Source of the DNA: Chromobotia macracanthus
Taxonomy: Eukaryota > Chordata > Actinopteri > Cypriniformes > Botiidae
Assembly: GCA_036877525.1 (NCBI GenBank)
Contig: JAZGTH010000103.1
Coordinates: 1,644,501-1,708,500, forward strand
DNA: 64,000 nucleotides
Reading direction: 5' to 3'
Position numbers and translations under genes: made by a program. Shown here one piece after another: positions 1 to 17,593 of the stretch. Under the pieces are notes generated by a model that was not told where the DNA came from, did not search any database, and saw only the letters and a program-made list of their open reading frames with translations. Each line of letters opens with the position of its first letter. The first letter of the stretch is position 1.

Positions 1-2
1 GA

Positions 3-877
3 ATAGGGAACAACACGCACGTTGTAGTGTACGACGCCAGCGACTTCGGCTCGTTCTCCGCGCCGCGGGTGTGGTGGATGTTCCGGGTGTTCGGCCACGG
101 CTCGGTGTCGGTTCTGGACGGGGGGTTCAAGAACTGGCGGCGGGAGGGTCACCCCGTTACCGATCAGCATGACAAACCGCAGCAAACGGAGTTTAAAGCG
201 ACCGCGAACAAGTCGTGGGTCAAAACCTACGAGCATGTTGTGGAGAACATCAGGACCAGAGAGTTTCAGGTGGTGGACGCCAGAGTCAGCGGGAGGTTCC
301 GTGGGGTTGAACCGGAACCGAGAGCGAGTGAGTTGGATTGGGAAAGCGTGCAGTTTCTGCAGACTTTGTTCAGACTTTGTTCAGACTGTGCAGTTTCTGC
401 AGACTTTGTTCAGACTTTGTTCAGACTGTGCAGTTTCTGCAGACTTTGTTCAGACCTGTGCAGTTTCTGCAGACTTTGTTCAGACTGTGCAGTTTCTGCA
501 GACTTTGTGCAGACTTTGTTCAGACTGTGCAGTTTCTGCAGACTTTGTCCTGCATGTCCTGGACTTTGTCCTGCATGTCCTGCAGTGACATGCTCGTTTT
601 ATATAATGATTATATAATTTCATGATTTCTTTTAAAGTTGCAATCCGTAATTGTGTTTGTTTACAAATGAACAAAATGAGTTATCGAGCAAGTACATGAC
701 AGATCAGTGTTAATAAATGATCTGTGTATCTTACCCTGATTCACAACAGTGAGTTTATAATAATGATTTATAATCTGAGCTGTCGGGTCCGATTTTCCCG
801 GGAAATGAAAGGTATATAAGAATAACATTATTAATAGCATTATTTTGTATTGAGTATTTACTCATTACTCATTTACT

Positions 878-912
<35 letters not shown>

Positions 913-1444
913 TATGTCAAATCATTTGCCACAGTGCTTGCTGGATGTTAAGTGAAGTGCAAAAAAGTTAAAAGATAATTACAAATGATGTTGGGAAAAA
1001 GTTATTGTCTAATTTGTCATCTACCCTAAAACCACATACTGCAGTGTATAATAATCCACTATCTGATTTATCATTGCAAGACAAAGTTTATTTACCAAAA
1101 CTGCAAAAGCACAGGTGGATTATCTCTCTCTCTTTCTCTCAGATACAGAACCTGGTCATATTCCCGGCTCCATCAACATGCCCTTTCCCAGCTTCCTGGA
1201 CGTGACGTCAGGTTTGGAGCGTCCTGTGGAGGATCTTCACAAGCTTTTCCAGCAGGCTGGAGTTGACCTGCAGAAGCCCTTCTGCGTTACGTGCGGCTCA
1301 GGTGTGACGGCCTGTCACATCGCCCTCGCAGCGCACCTGTGCGGCCACCCGGGCGTGTGCTTGTACGATGGAGCCTGGGCCGAGTGGTTCACCAGGGCTG
1401 CCCCTGAACATGTGATCTCTGAGGGAAAAGGCAAACAGCCATGA
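3..1444 (+). CDS. mpst: 3-mercaptopyruvate sulfurtransferase, 3' two exons (5' end outside window)
   Basis: This rhodanese-family enzyme moves sulfur from 3-mercaptopyruvate onto its active-site cysteine and then to thiols or thioredoxin, a route to H2S and persulfides in mitochondria and cytosol. Two coding exons are visible, 3-327 (entering from the left edge) and 1143-1444 (stop TGA at 1442-1444). The donor is GCGA|GTGAGT, the acceptor TCTCAG|AT, and the join is in frame (..EPEPRA-N-TEPGHIPG..). Exon 1 carries YDASDFGSFSAPRVWWMF, typical of the first rhodanese domain, and LDGG. Exon 2 carries the catalytic loop CGSGVTAC. The CGSG form separates MPST from thiosulfate sulfurtransferase (TST), which has CRKG as I recall. 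The C-terminus ISEGKGKQP also fits MPST. An AATAAA signal lies at 1796-1801. The intron begins with a minisatellite (see 348-590). Confidence 0.93.
348..590 (+). repeat. Minisatellite in mpst intron, 29/40-bp units
   Basis: About six tandem units each start gtgcagtttctgcagact and vary between roughly 29 and 40 bp, depending on whether the 11-bp sub-repeat ttgttcagact occurs once or twice. Each unit contains CTGCAG. The last unit degrades into two copies of ttgtcctgcatgtcctg. The array begins about 20 bases after the mpst donor site. It has no stop codon in any of the three forward frames, so it yields spurious repetitive ORFs. Confidence 0.95.
591..1142 (+). other. Rest of mpst intron
   Basis: AT-rich intron sequence with no coding signal. 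It contains an (AT)n microsatellite at about 883-909. It ends in a TCTCTC-rich polypyrimidine tract before the acceptor AG at 1141-1142. Confidence 0.8.
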
Positions 1445-2240
1445 GGGATGTCCCTCACACCCATATTAACCCTGTCTGTGGAGCACTCATAATTATTAAA
1501 ACCACAACACATAGCTTTATTTAATCCGGAGACGGTTGCATTAAAGGTTATTAAGTTCTGACCTGCTCTTCTAATGCCGAGTATACGCTCTTATGACATA
1601 CATTCAGGCTTACAAGACAGTTACAGCATAAACCTGTGCATTAAACATAATGCTTAACACGCATCAAGAACACTTTACTCTCACATATGCCTGTAACTGA
1701 GCTTTTAGGCAGCAAGCATTAGATTTGTTTGATTTGTTACCATTTCAATATACATGAAAATGTTGTAACCTCAATCTTTATTGCTTTCAGAGTCTAATAA
1801 ATGCAATGTACTGCAAACAGCCAAGCTCTTGTGATGGTGGTTTTTGAAACTAGAAAAAGGAAAGCATTTCTCTCTAAAACGAGACACATCTGAAACATCT
1901 TGTCATCGTTATTATTAATGAATATAAACGTAAATACACTTACACATAAATATAAACAGCACACACAGATGGTCTGTTACTGTATGGACGGCTGCCACAC
2001 TTCTGATGGCTGAAGACGATGGACGCTGATAGCTGCCCCTGATAACGCCTGCGGGTCCTGCGAACAATAACAAGCGCCTCACTGCCTGCGTCACTTCTTT
2101 CCTTACTGAAATTGAGATTTGTACACGATTTTAAACCTGTTATCCGTGTTGACATCGACTTAACACATTCACGAGCTTTTAAAAGTAAAAATCAAACAAC
2201 CGATTTAAAAACAAGCGACTGAATGCGACCAAATGTTAAT
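1445..2240 (+). other. mpst 3' UTR and spacer to ube2i
   Basis: The mpst 3' UTR probably ends shortly after AATAAA at 1796-1801. The remainder up to the ube2i promoter region shows no gene that I can support. Confidence 0.6.
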
Positions 2241-2361
2241 TATAATCGGCCGGACGACGAATTGTTTTGGTGACACGTCTGGATCTCTGTAAGGGTTACG
2301 GTGTTTATTTCTGCTGTTATTTTATTAACTTAAACAAAATTTGGGAAAGGCATTATTCAAG
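2240..2361 (+). promoter_or_regulatory. Probable ube2i promoter / noncoding first exon
   Basis: The sequence ends in a good donor, TTCAAG|GTAAGC, at 2361/2362. The next acceptor, TGTCCGCAG at 2579, leads straight into the ube2i start codon. The transcription start itself is not visible, so the left boundary is a guess. Confidence 0.4.
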
Positions 2362-2596
2362 GTAAGCGACTGTATTTGACGACTATCCTCTGAAATAGCG
2401 AGAAGATGAACGTCCGCCTGATAAACAGCCTCTTAACGCACTCGGTTATTTAACAGATTAAACATTGTTTTAATGCTTTAGTGCTGTGACACCGTGTGTT
2501 TCTAACAGGCTTTTTCTGTGATGTTGTTTTGATGTTTGACGCGTTTGTTTTTGATGGTTGTGTGGTGGTCTGTCCGCAGGGCGGCGCTGTAGAGTC

Positions 2597-3963
<1,367 letters not shown>

Positions 3964-4599
3964 ATCTACAGCCGCAAGATCTCACGGTCTGTGCCGAACC
4001 TGCCGAGTTCCTGCATAGCTGCCGTTCCAGAACGCCGAGCGAATCGTTCACCACTCAATGAAAGACCTAAAGCTGCAGCCGAGTTTGAAATAAAGATTCG
4101 ATCAATCCAGCTTCTATACAGAACTGAACCAAGAACCCAGAACAAAGAAAAAAAACGAGACAGAAGATAATGTTGTCTGTTCTGTAAATACTGTTGGTGA
4201 TTTGTTTTAAATTGGTGAGGAAGTTGAAGCGCTATTGAACTTTTACTAAGAGCAAAGCTACCACAGTGTCTGTATATACATATTCTGTATCCTAAACAAC
4301 TGAATATTATTTTACTCAAATAGTTCAGTTTAAATAAAGTTGTATTCACTTTTTATTTACATTTTTTTACAGTTTCATTACATTTAATAAAATATGTGTG
4401 GCCACAATATATGAGCGTTGTAATTATTGAATTAAAACGAAACAAATTACGTTCTTGTTTATTTATCCACACCATTTAACCTCATCCTAACCAGTGCTGT
4501 TTCTCTTTTTAATGTTTTGGATAGTTTCATGTCAATTAAATGAAACGCTGTGACGTTTGTTTAGCAAGCTGTGACGTGCGCGAACTGTAGCGTCCTCGG

Positions 4600-4636
4600 T
4601 GACGTCACAGCGCGTAACCGCTGAGGCGTGACGTCA
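4600..4636 (+). promoter_or_regulatory. Two full CRE palindromes in a GC-rich promoter
   Basis: TGACGTCA occurs at 4600-4607 and again at 4629-4636, with a half-site TGACGTG at 4572-4578. This patch is CpG-rich, unlike its AT-rich surroundings, and lies between the ube2i polyadenylation signal and the start codon of the next + strand gene at 4844. CRE palindromes bind CREB/CREM/ATF factors. The likely target is the unidentified gene downstream. Confidence 0.6.
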
Positions 4637-4843
4637 CGCGGGTTTCCGGAGACGCGGAGTTTCGCTTTAACTTCCTCTTTAAAAGGTCTGATCGTGTATT
4701 TACTTATTTATCATCTGAGCCATTTATTTACGCTATTTATTTATTTGTTTGTTTGTTTGTTTGTTTGTTTTTGAATGTCAGTCTGAACATCACAACTCAA
4801 AGTAACCGAGCTGCTTTCAATGATAAAAATTAAAGTGACAAAA

Positions 4844-5956
4844 ATGTCCGCCGTCTTTAAAACTGGACGTTTCAGAATTAGCGGTGATCTGGTAAACATA
4901 AGCATAAACAAAAACATAAACGTAAGGCCTTTATTCTTACAGAAACGTCACATGATGAGCGCCATCAGCCAATCAGAGGAGACAGACCCAGAGCATCAGG
5001 TCAGCTCTGCCCAAACTTATTTGTAACCCATTTAAAACGTTTCTGATTGCAACTCCTCCCAGATAACCAGTGATGCATTGATGCAATGCAGCCCGTGTGT
5101 TCACCCGTGTTATCTGTGTGTGTATATCAGGTGAGCAGGGTGTCTTATCTACCGGTTCCTGCGCTTTGTGCTCCACATTATTCTCCAGCGAGCTCAGGCT
5201 ACACAGATGAGCACACCTCCTATCATATGATGAGCCACTATCTGAGAGCTAATATCTTCCCAGGTCTCTCTCTCACACACACAATGGCTTTTCAGTGTGG
5301 CATATAAACACTAATCACGACCAGATCAAGCCACAGCTCAGTCCATCAGATGTGTAGACAGCTGTGTTGCTCTTATGTCTGTGTCTCTGTCACAGGGCCT
5401 CCACTGCTGTGTTCATCTCTGGTTAAGGACTCTTACATCCATCATCCTCTGTCAGCGTTTGTCCGTGATTCAGAGCACTGGCACGGCCACAAGACTGATG
5501 AATTATGTACGCTTCAAGATTTTGACTCATTCTTCTTTCTTGCCGTGTCTATCTGTATAAATGGTGCCACTAATACAACAGAAAATACTCCCATAGATTT
5601 GCATTAAAGAGGGACCTGAGACAAAGTTAGAGAGTGTAATGTCATATAATCGTCATACAGGGCGTGGGCTCTGTTGGGCTCGGACTGGTACACAGCTGCC
5701 TAGCAACCACCTAGCAATGTGCCAAAACCTACTCAGTACATCTTAGCAGCCACACAGAAACGTCCTGACACTCAACGTGCATCGCGGTGGCATTTTCTTT
5801 TGAAATGTATAAGTCTAGTTAATCAAATTGCTCAAGCAAGCTGTCTCTCTTCTCTCCTCCCCCGCAGTGAAATGGACAGAGCAGAACTTTCTCGACAAAA
5901 GACTTCACAAGCTGCTGAAGGAAGCGGAGATCAAGGGTGTGCCCAAACAAGCTTGA
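4844..5956 (+). CDS. Unidentified small multi-exon gene, about 162 aa
   Basis: I do not recognise this protein. Exons that join in one open frame are 4844-4999 (ATG at 4844), 5131-5263 (acceptor ATATCAG, donor CCCAG|GTCTCT), 5396-5506 (acceptor GTCACAG, donor TTAT|GTACGC) and 5868-5956 (acceptor CCCCCGCAG, stop TGA 5954-5956). The total is 489 nt. AATAAA follows at 5989-5994. The middle reads ..SSGYTDEHTSYHMMSHYLRA.. and then NIFPGPPLL, and the C-terminus is Lys/Leu-rich (LDKRLHKLLKEAEIKG). There is no signal peptide, membrane segment or known catalytic motif. A 51-nt in-frame segment (4892-4942) has GT..AG ends but is too short for a confident intron, so I kept it as coding. The start codon is uncertain. 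In human 22q12.3 the testis-expressed sperm-microtubule gene TEX33/CIMIP4 lies beside TST/MPST, which makes it a natural candidate by position only; I could not confirm the sequence match. Confidence 0.55.
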
Positions 5957-6237
5957 TATTTTGGAGCACATTTGTGAAAACCACAGCAAATAAACAATTC
6001 GCACCTTCAGAAAAGTGTTATTATAACACGGACAGACACACTCAGTTTTCACATATTCACATAAACACAGCCGTGAGGCGCAGTTTTCATGCCTGCACTT
6101 CCTGCTCACATTAGAGCAGCTTACTGATTTTTATTCGCAATATCTCACTTCCTGTTTCATGTACAGAGTCAAATGCAGCAATTTTAATAAGCCACGGACC
6201 GTGTTGCAGGCCGAACGATGGAAAAACCAGCAGTAAC
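5957..6237 (+). other. 3' flank of the unidentified gene
   Basis: Contains the AATAAA at 5989-5994 and otherwise no recognisable feature. Confidence 0.5.
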
Positions 6238-6662
6238 CCAGCTAACAGGGAATGTTCTTGAACATTGGCTGACATTCTCTAAAAATTCTCCTAAAGTTAT
6301 ACAAAAACACGCACATGCTACAAACGTTGTATATAACATATTGTATATCACGTTATTCTTAAGTTGGTAGTGGAACATTTAAAAAACATTACAAAATTAA
6401 AAAAATGTTTGAATAACGTTCTTATAACCAAGCAATAACATTATTACAATGGCAAAGAAATGGACGTTTTGAACATTCCTAGAACTTTCAAAGTAACATC
6501 TTTAACACTTTTGTTACTTAATGGAAACAACCTAAAATTGTTGATTATATGATATATAACATTAAAAATGTTGTACTAATGTTACCGCAAGAACGTTTTT
6601 GATAACTTTGAGAGAACTTTCAAACAACTTCAGCCAATGTTCTGAGAACATTCCCTGTTGGG
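6238..6662. mobile_element. Inverted-repeat MITE, fullest copy
   Basis: Non-autonomous DNA element of about 425 bp. Its left end reads cccagctaacagggaatgtt and its right end is the near inverse (..aacattccctgttggg). The subterminal stretches aacattggctgac and cagccaatgtt are also inverted. There is no transposase reading frame; the inside is AT-rich with many AACGTT-like words. Related copies lie at about 15938-16145, 22283-22562, 25292-25440, 35288-35553, 51880-52188, 57448-57738 and 60573-60855. I cannot assign a superfamily because the target-site duplication is not clear. Confidence 0.75.
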
Positions 6663-8930
6663 AATATCTTAGAAAGTTGTTTAAATGGTCATGTTTTCAT
6701 CGTGTTCGTTTGGCTTATAGACACTTCGATATCTGACTGTTGTGGGGAAATTTCAGTGAGTGAAGTCTTTCTGCTGTAAGATGTGGTGTCAACATAACGT
6801 AAATCTGACGAGTCTCACTTTTTACGTGGTTTGATTTTTAAAACCACTGAAACTGTTTTTTCTTTCTCCAGTTCTGATAGCTTGTTCATTTTATCTACGT
6901 TTCCTGAAATATCTGGTGTTGAATCACAGGCGTAATCACGCATGATCAAAATAAAACATAAGCAAATAACATGTCTGCATTAAAGGCTGTTACAGAACAT
7001 GGAGGGTTGCGTTTATTAAATTTGCACGTGCTGACCTTGTTTTCGGTGAGTATTTCATTTGGTTTTTGCCCATTTACCCTGCTGATTTGTTTTCACTCTT
7101 TTCGTAAATACCACAACTCACATCAGCTTTGAACAAAAAACATTCACTCTCGCCGCAGACTGTTTTTACTTTCACGCGAAGCTTTTGAACCACGGCTGTT
7201 GATACTGCTGTTTCTGTGGTTTCAGAATCCAGGACTGTTTCACGTGTTTGTGACACATGTTTGCGTGACTGGCCAGAACTTATCATGTTTCACAACACTG
7301 ATAGCTTACGCTCCACAATATCCTCACTTTTTGTCATTTTTATGTATTTTGGTGCATTGAGATGATTTTATATATTACATAAGCTCACTGCTCGATTAAA
7401 ATATATTTACTGTTTCACCTCGATAGAAATATATTTCACTGTATTTACTGTATTTCTGTAAACAGAAACACCTGCATAAGTCACAGCTGCATTGAGGAGG
7501 TTTTGTATATTACATACACTCACTGCTCGAATAGAAATATATTTCACTGTATTTATTGTATTTCTGTAAACAGAAACAACTGCACAAGTCACAGCTGCTG
7601 TTTAGCTGAAACAAACTTCTCATCTTAAGCTTCTGAATCTTCAGGTTGTGCAGTTTTGTATGTAAAATATTTTTTTCAATGTATTATAGTTTTAACCAAA
7701 AACCTGATTTTCATATAATATGTCAGGTAAAAATTCAAGCCTGATATCATGAAAGAAGTTTAAACTCAAACGAACAATAATGTTCAAATAATAAATAGTC
7801 AAGAATCTTTATATGTTTATGGTTTTGCCAGTAGCTGTAAGTATTCCAGGATTTATTTCATTTTTTCTTTCTGTTTTGTTACGTGTACCCCGTAATATCA
7901 AATTGTGTTCCTATTAAATCATATTATACAGACATCATTTAACATTATCATTAATATAATTAAATGAATGATTATCACAGTGATTCATTTTTAAACTAAA
8001 ACATTTGATTCTGTGAAGGAAAAACAGACAGACCTGTAGAAATCTAAAATCTATGTTTTATTACTGGATTTAGTTTGATCTTGGTCTGATTAGTTTGGTC
8101 TGATGTTTTTTTTCTTTATCTTCTGACAATAATCAGAAAAAATCTCATATCTTAAAACCCTAAAAATCTCAGTAACATTTTGCTGTGCAAACTCTCTGAT
8201 TAGTTATTTACAGAACAAGAGATGACACAAAACATGAGCACATAATTTACGAACAGCAACAAAGAAATTAATAGAGTTTATGCACTATTGTCTGAGAATT
8301 GCTGATGTTAAGAAAAAAACATCAAAAAAATGTAAAATCAGATATTAAATTTCTGAACTCACATCTTACAAACATGTTGTAAAGGAATTTAAGCTCTTGT
8401 GGTGCCATGTTGTTGTGTACCACAAAATAATTTAGCCTTTCACTCTCTCTCTATATATATTATATATGTGTATGTGTTTTCTTTGTTTTTTGCCGTATGC
8501 TGTCACTTCCTGTGTTTCCTGGTTTGTCCGTGCTGCTGCTCTGTGCATGTATGGATTTGCTATTTTTTTCCTTATGTTTTATGTACTGTGAATACCTAGT
8601 TCACATTACAATTTTAGTCTAGATTTATCTGTTAATCTGGTTTATTTTGAGCATTGCCGGACAGCAAATGTCATACTGTAGATTCTACCCACCTACACAC
8701 ACACTCTTATCACCTACCTAAGACGCCTCACACACTCTCTCTGCGGTTCTGAGACCCGAGGCTGTTTTCTTGTTTTGCTCGAGTGTAAGTCCTTCCCCCT
8801 TCTCTCATAAACACAACTGACCTTTACAAGAGCGCCTGCTCACATCCCCCGTGGTTACCTGTTTTATTTTTGTACTTTTTAACACTTTGCGTAGTTTTCC
8901 TTGAAGCAGCTTAATAATACTACTGCTTAC
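6663..8930. other. Intergenic, no gene seen
   Basis: AT-rich sequence. One local duplication is visible: a block of about 90 bp around 7375-7470 (agctcactgctcga.. gaaatatatttcactgtattta.. cagaaacacctgcataagtcacagctg) is repeated at about 7515-7600. No coding exons were recognised. Confidence 0.6.
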
Positions 8931-8934
8931 CCTC

Positions 8935-9112
8935 TTAAAAATAAAGGTTCTTAAAAGGTTCTTCACACCGATGCCACAGAAGATCCTTTGTCCACTATAA
9001 AGAATACATTGTGAAACCGCAAGGTTCTACGGATGTTAAAGGTTCTTTATGGAACCATACAGCCAAAATGGCTCTATGGTTTTGTGAAGCACCTTTCTTC
9101 AGAGTGTACACC
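8935..9112. mobile_element. Short fish repeat, probable MITE remnant
   Basis: The segment starts ctcttaaaaataaaggttct, contains aaaggttctttatggaacca and ends gcacctttcttcagagtgt. The two ends are loosely inverted relative to each other. This word set is very common in teleost intergenic DNA. No coding capacity. Confidence 0.55.
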
Positions 9113-10437
9113 ATCAAAACCCCGAGCTTGTGCCTTTGTTTGTTTGCAAAAGCAGGTGAATATGTGACTCAAGTATGTGACTTAAGTCACATGACTCGCT
9201 AATAACGCCATAAATAAAGTCATTAGTAAGCTGATTTCTCTGAAAAGTATAAACACTGTGGCTTTGTGGCGCTATCACAACATACACAAACATACTGTTT
9301 GTTCAGGTATCTTAATAAGTGACACTAACTCAATGACAAGAGCTTGAGGCAGGATAAGGGAAGCATCAGTCATTTTGCAGTGCTGTCTGGTGACACTAAT
9401 GGTGCAGAAATGACCCAATTACCTGCGTGGTATTTCTGCAACACACATGCACAGGTCATGTGTGAGTACAGAACACACTGGTTAAACTCTGCAGTTGCTT
9501 GTTGTTCTGTGTAAACGCCTGTAAACAAACGGATGACGTTGAGCAGCAATGTCCTGATGATGTGTTGCAAGAGTTCTGAGTAAACGTGATGTTTTAAATC
9601 AGTGCTGTCAAAAAGCAACAATTCCTTAAAGATAGTCAGTTCTTTTCTACATCATATATTCTTTGGTTGTCCTTTGGCTCCAGTAGCACCTATGTGTGCT
9701 AGCTGTTTTGCTTGCATGCACACGTTTGTTTGTATGCATGTATTTGTGTGTGTGTAGTCTGTGGTATCAGTGTGAAACAGGATGTGGTCTTCATCATGAC
9801 TGTGAGCTGTGAACACTGTTCATGCATCATGACTGGCCCTGTGAGGGGCCCAAAATGTTCATATCCCTCACATCAACACCACACCACCTCCTCTGACCCA
9901 AAACTGCTGCATGTGTGTCTGTAAAATCATAGAAGCTGAACTAATGAAGTAGATGCCAATACAGACAGAATACATGACACACCTTCATCATGAAAAAACA
10001 TACACAGAACATCACTCAAAACTCCAGCTACATTAAAAACAGATCCACTTGCACAAGGGTAAACAGTTTGTGTCCACCAAAACGTATTCTGGGTGATAAA
10101 CTATTTCTGAAGCTCTGAAAGAGATTTGGGAAACTAAATTGAACCAATAAAATTTCTTTTTGTTTACTTTTAAAAATCAAATCAGAAATTTTGGTGTCCT
10201 GTTTGGTTGCCACTGGATGCCCAATGTATAATCATTTGAGAATGGTGTTACTGAGAAGAAAGCCATCTTTAGACCCAGTTTTGAGAAGCTCCATCCCATT
10301 TCTCCTCTGGCCCCCTGCTTATGAGAAAAAAAAAGCCACTGACCTTTCAGTCTAGCTCGCTGTACTCCTTAAACACAACCCTTAACCTACCAGAAAATGC
10401 TGTGGTTATTCAGAGACGTGATCACACACCGACCAGA
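9113..10437. other. Intergenic, no gene seen
   Basis: I found no supported gene, RNA or repeat of note here. Short ORFs lack family resemblance. Confidence 0.5.
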
Positions 10438-10439
10438 GC

Positions 10440-10481
<42 letters not shown>

Positions 10482-10496
10482 GGTAAATGGGAAAGG

Positions 10497-10531
<35 letters not shown>

Positions 10532-10536
10532 AAGGG

Positions 10537-10567
<31 letters not shown>

Positions 10568-10591
10568 GAGGGGTAAAAAGGAAGGGCAGAT

Positions 10592-10631
<40 letters not shown>

Positions 10632-10653
10632 GGTAAAAAGGAAGGGCAGATAG

Positions 10654-10707
<54 letters not shown>

Positions 10708-10771
10708 AGAAGGGCAGATAGAGAGAGAGAGAGAGAGAGGAGGGTAAAAAAGGGCAGATAGAATGAGAGAG

Positions 10772-10808
<37 letters not shown>

Positions 10809-10850
10809 GGAGAGGGGAGGGTAAAGGAGGGGCAGACAGAACGAGAGAGA
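10438..10850. repeat. Compound (GA)n / poly(A) / GAGGGTAAA minisatellite
   Basis: Long (GA)n tracts are broken repeatedly by a spacer like gagggtaaaaaggaagggca, about five to six times. An A-run of about 30 lies at 10498-10528. The spacers make this a higher-order array rather than a simple microsatellite. Long ORFs on the - strand (Ser/Leu-rich) are artefacts of the repeat. Confidence 0.9.
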
Positions 10851-13348
10851 AAGAGAAAGCTGCTTGTGCAAAGATAGATAAAGAGAGACTGAGGTGTAAA
10901 GGGGAGTTATGGTAAGGGTCAGGTAGAGAGACAGACTGCATCTGCATCTATGGTGCCTGTGCAGACAGATGTTTGACAGCTGAAGGGTAAGTCTCACATT
11001 TACAATGTTTCAATTTCTACTTTACCTGTGTTTTATCACTGCGGTTAAGCAACAGTCTGTTTTATTTTTTGCAACCAATTGCAACTGACCTAATTTGTCA
11101 TAAACATAGTGACACAAATCCATGTGCACTAAAGTGCATCCTATTATTTTAAAAAATGTCAAATTGTTAGTTTTGAGGAAAGATAGCACAAACAAAGTTT
11201 TCATAACAAACATGCTGTAAGGTTCCAAACGATAACAGTAGATATAATGTTTAAGAGAAAGATTAAGGCAAAAAGTATTTTGATCTATTTTGGCTGTCAG
11301 ATATTATAGGGACATGTTTGTAGTGTGGTGAGTATGTTTGTGGTGACACCTGCGGCTTGAAGGAAACTGACTTCACACGTCCATAAAACCAGAGACCAGC
11401 TGATTAAAATTAACTGCACAAAACTGTCTCAGAAAGTTTCCGGGCCAGTGTATAAGGTGATTTTTATCTGACACTGAATTATGAATCACCTAACAAACTA
11501 AACTGCAGCCCTGCAAAGTGCAAACTACTCAAACATGAATCAGCATGTACTCTGAAGACTAACTAGAGACAGCAAGAGATGATGAACTGGTTTGTGAAAC
11601 TGAGAATGAAAAGCAGATGTTTGCATCGATCGATCAGACCAGCGGTTGAGGTTGGGTTCGACATGCTGTTCAAACAAATAAACTGCTCTCCAGATTACTC
11701 AGAGTTCCAGAGAAACACACGCAACATGACTGTTGTCGCATGTGCTCACATCAGTTTGACAGGCAGGTCAGAATATTTCCAAGCCGTCTTGTGAGAAGGT
11801 TACATCTGAGGGTGAAGTTTTATCTGTGGGTGGAAATTACCTGTATTCTGACCACCCACTCACTGTGAGGGGCAAAACGGCACACTCAGCAGAAGAATCA
11901 AAGGCAGCTTGCGTCATACACTGAGATCTGAAAGTCTTTGAGAATTCTGCAATGGAAGACAATATGCGGTTCTGCAGTTAACTGTTGTCTTTAGGCAACA
12001 TCCTGTCGGGCTTACATGCCAGCAGAGATGCCCTTTAACAATACAAGCTGAATTTTACAAATTAAAAGTTCCCTGGCTGGCTGTTTGCATAATGCAAACA
12101 TGAAAATCAACAAAATAAAAATGTATTGATCGCAATAATTACAGCTAGTCGAGTTTGCAAACGTCAGCTGAACCTACAGCTCAGTCCGTAAATATTGTTT
12201 TACTGAGGCTGATACAAGTCAACTGTTTATTTAATGGTGTGATAAAAGCCCATTTAAATAGTAAAAAAAAGGTTTGGATAAAAGTTGGATAAAAGGATGT
12301 TTTCTTTAACAATGAATTGAATTACACTGTGTGCAGTTTGAAAGTACACAAAATGATGAAAAAACATTAAAATAAAATACAGTAAAACATACTATACTAA
12401 AAAAACTAAAATACAGCTTTTACTAGTTGTTTTGTCAAATGAGATGCCAAATGATTTGTCAAATGTCACCTCACAGTATTTGAGGTGACAATATACTAAA
12501 TTCATATGAAGTATATTTTGACATTTTCTTCTATTAACAGTAAGCATTTTTCTTTTTAAACTGAAATGATAAGATGCATAGATCAGACATCTACATAGAT
12601 CAGTGAGTATCTACGGGTCAGGAAACCTCGCCCCAAGAGATCATATCTTACTGCAACACAACCCGTTTAGTGTAACTAAACTTACACGTTCGTCCGAGGA
12701 GCAATATGATCTGTGAGTGTCTGTCTGTATGAGTGTGTATGTATTCTGTATGAGTCACAGTATCAGCCACAGGTAAAAACCAGCAACATGTCGCCAAAGA
12801 GACTGTTTGCAACCTCATACAGTAGCTTTCAGCTAAAGAGTTTGTTTCTAATCACCTTCACATCTTTCATTATGGGATTCTGTGGGTCACGTCACACGAT
12901 TACTACAGCAAACATAAGATACTGATGCAAACAGCAGATAAACTCACCACAGCTGTGTGCTGAACTGAGGTTGCGTTCTACCTCATCAGACAGCCAATGA
13001 GAAGTTAATCGTGACCTGAGATCAAATTTAATTCTGCGTATCACTTATTGACGAAATGTTGATATGTGTGTGGTTTAAAAAGTGCTTTCAACATTCGTTT
13101 TTTAAAATTCATTGTGAAAGCGTTCCTCTCCATACAATGAAAGTGAATTTAAACCGGTGATGTCAGTCGCCACAAAACGATAGATTAACTTCGATTAAGA
13201 AGAATTAAAATATAGTCAAATGGACTATTTTGACAATAAATTTAAGGAGTTTTAATTATTTTTTGGGAGCCCACTTCAGGTGTACTGTACCCTTAACAAA
13301 AGTGTGTTTTTTGTATGTTTGTGTGATGTGTTAAAGATCCAGGCAGTG
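10851..13348 (+). other. Intergenic region upstream of il2rb
   Basis: AT-rich with no supported exon. The il2rb promoter and any untranslated exon should lie near the right end, but I see no diagnostic TATA or initiator that I would defend. Confidence 0.5.

Positions 13349-17593
<4,245 letters not shown>

Noticed and set aside
4892..4942. 51-bp intron in the unidentified gene
   Set aside because: It has GT and AG ends, but it is in frame without a stop and shorter than typical vertebrate introns, so I kept it as coding.
10387..10997. Two long Ser/Leu-rich reading frames on the - strand
   Set aside because: They are translations of (GA)n and poly(A) repeats.
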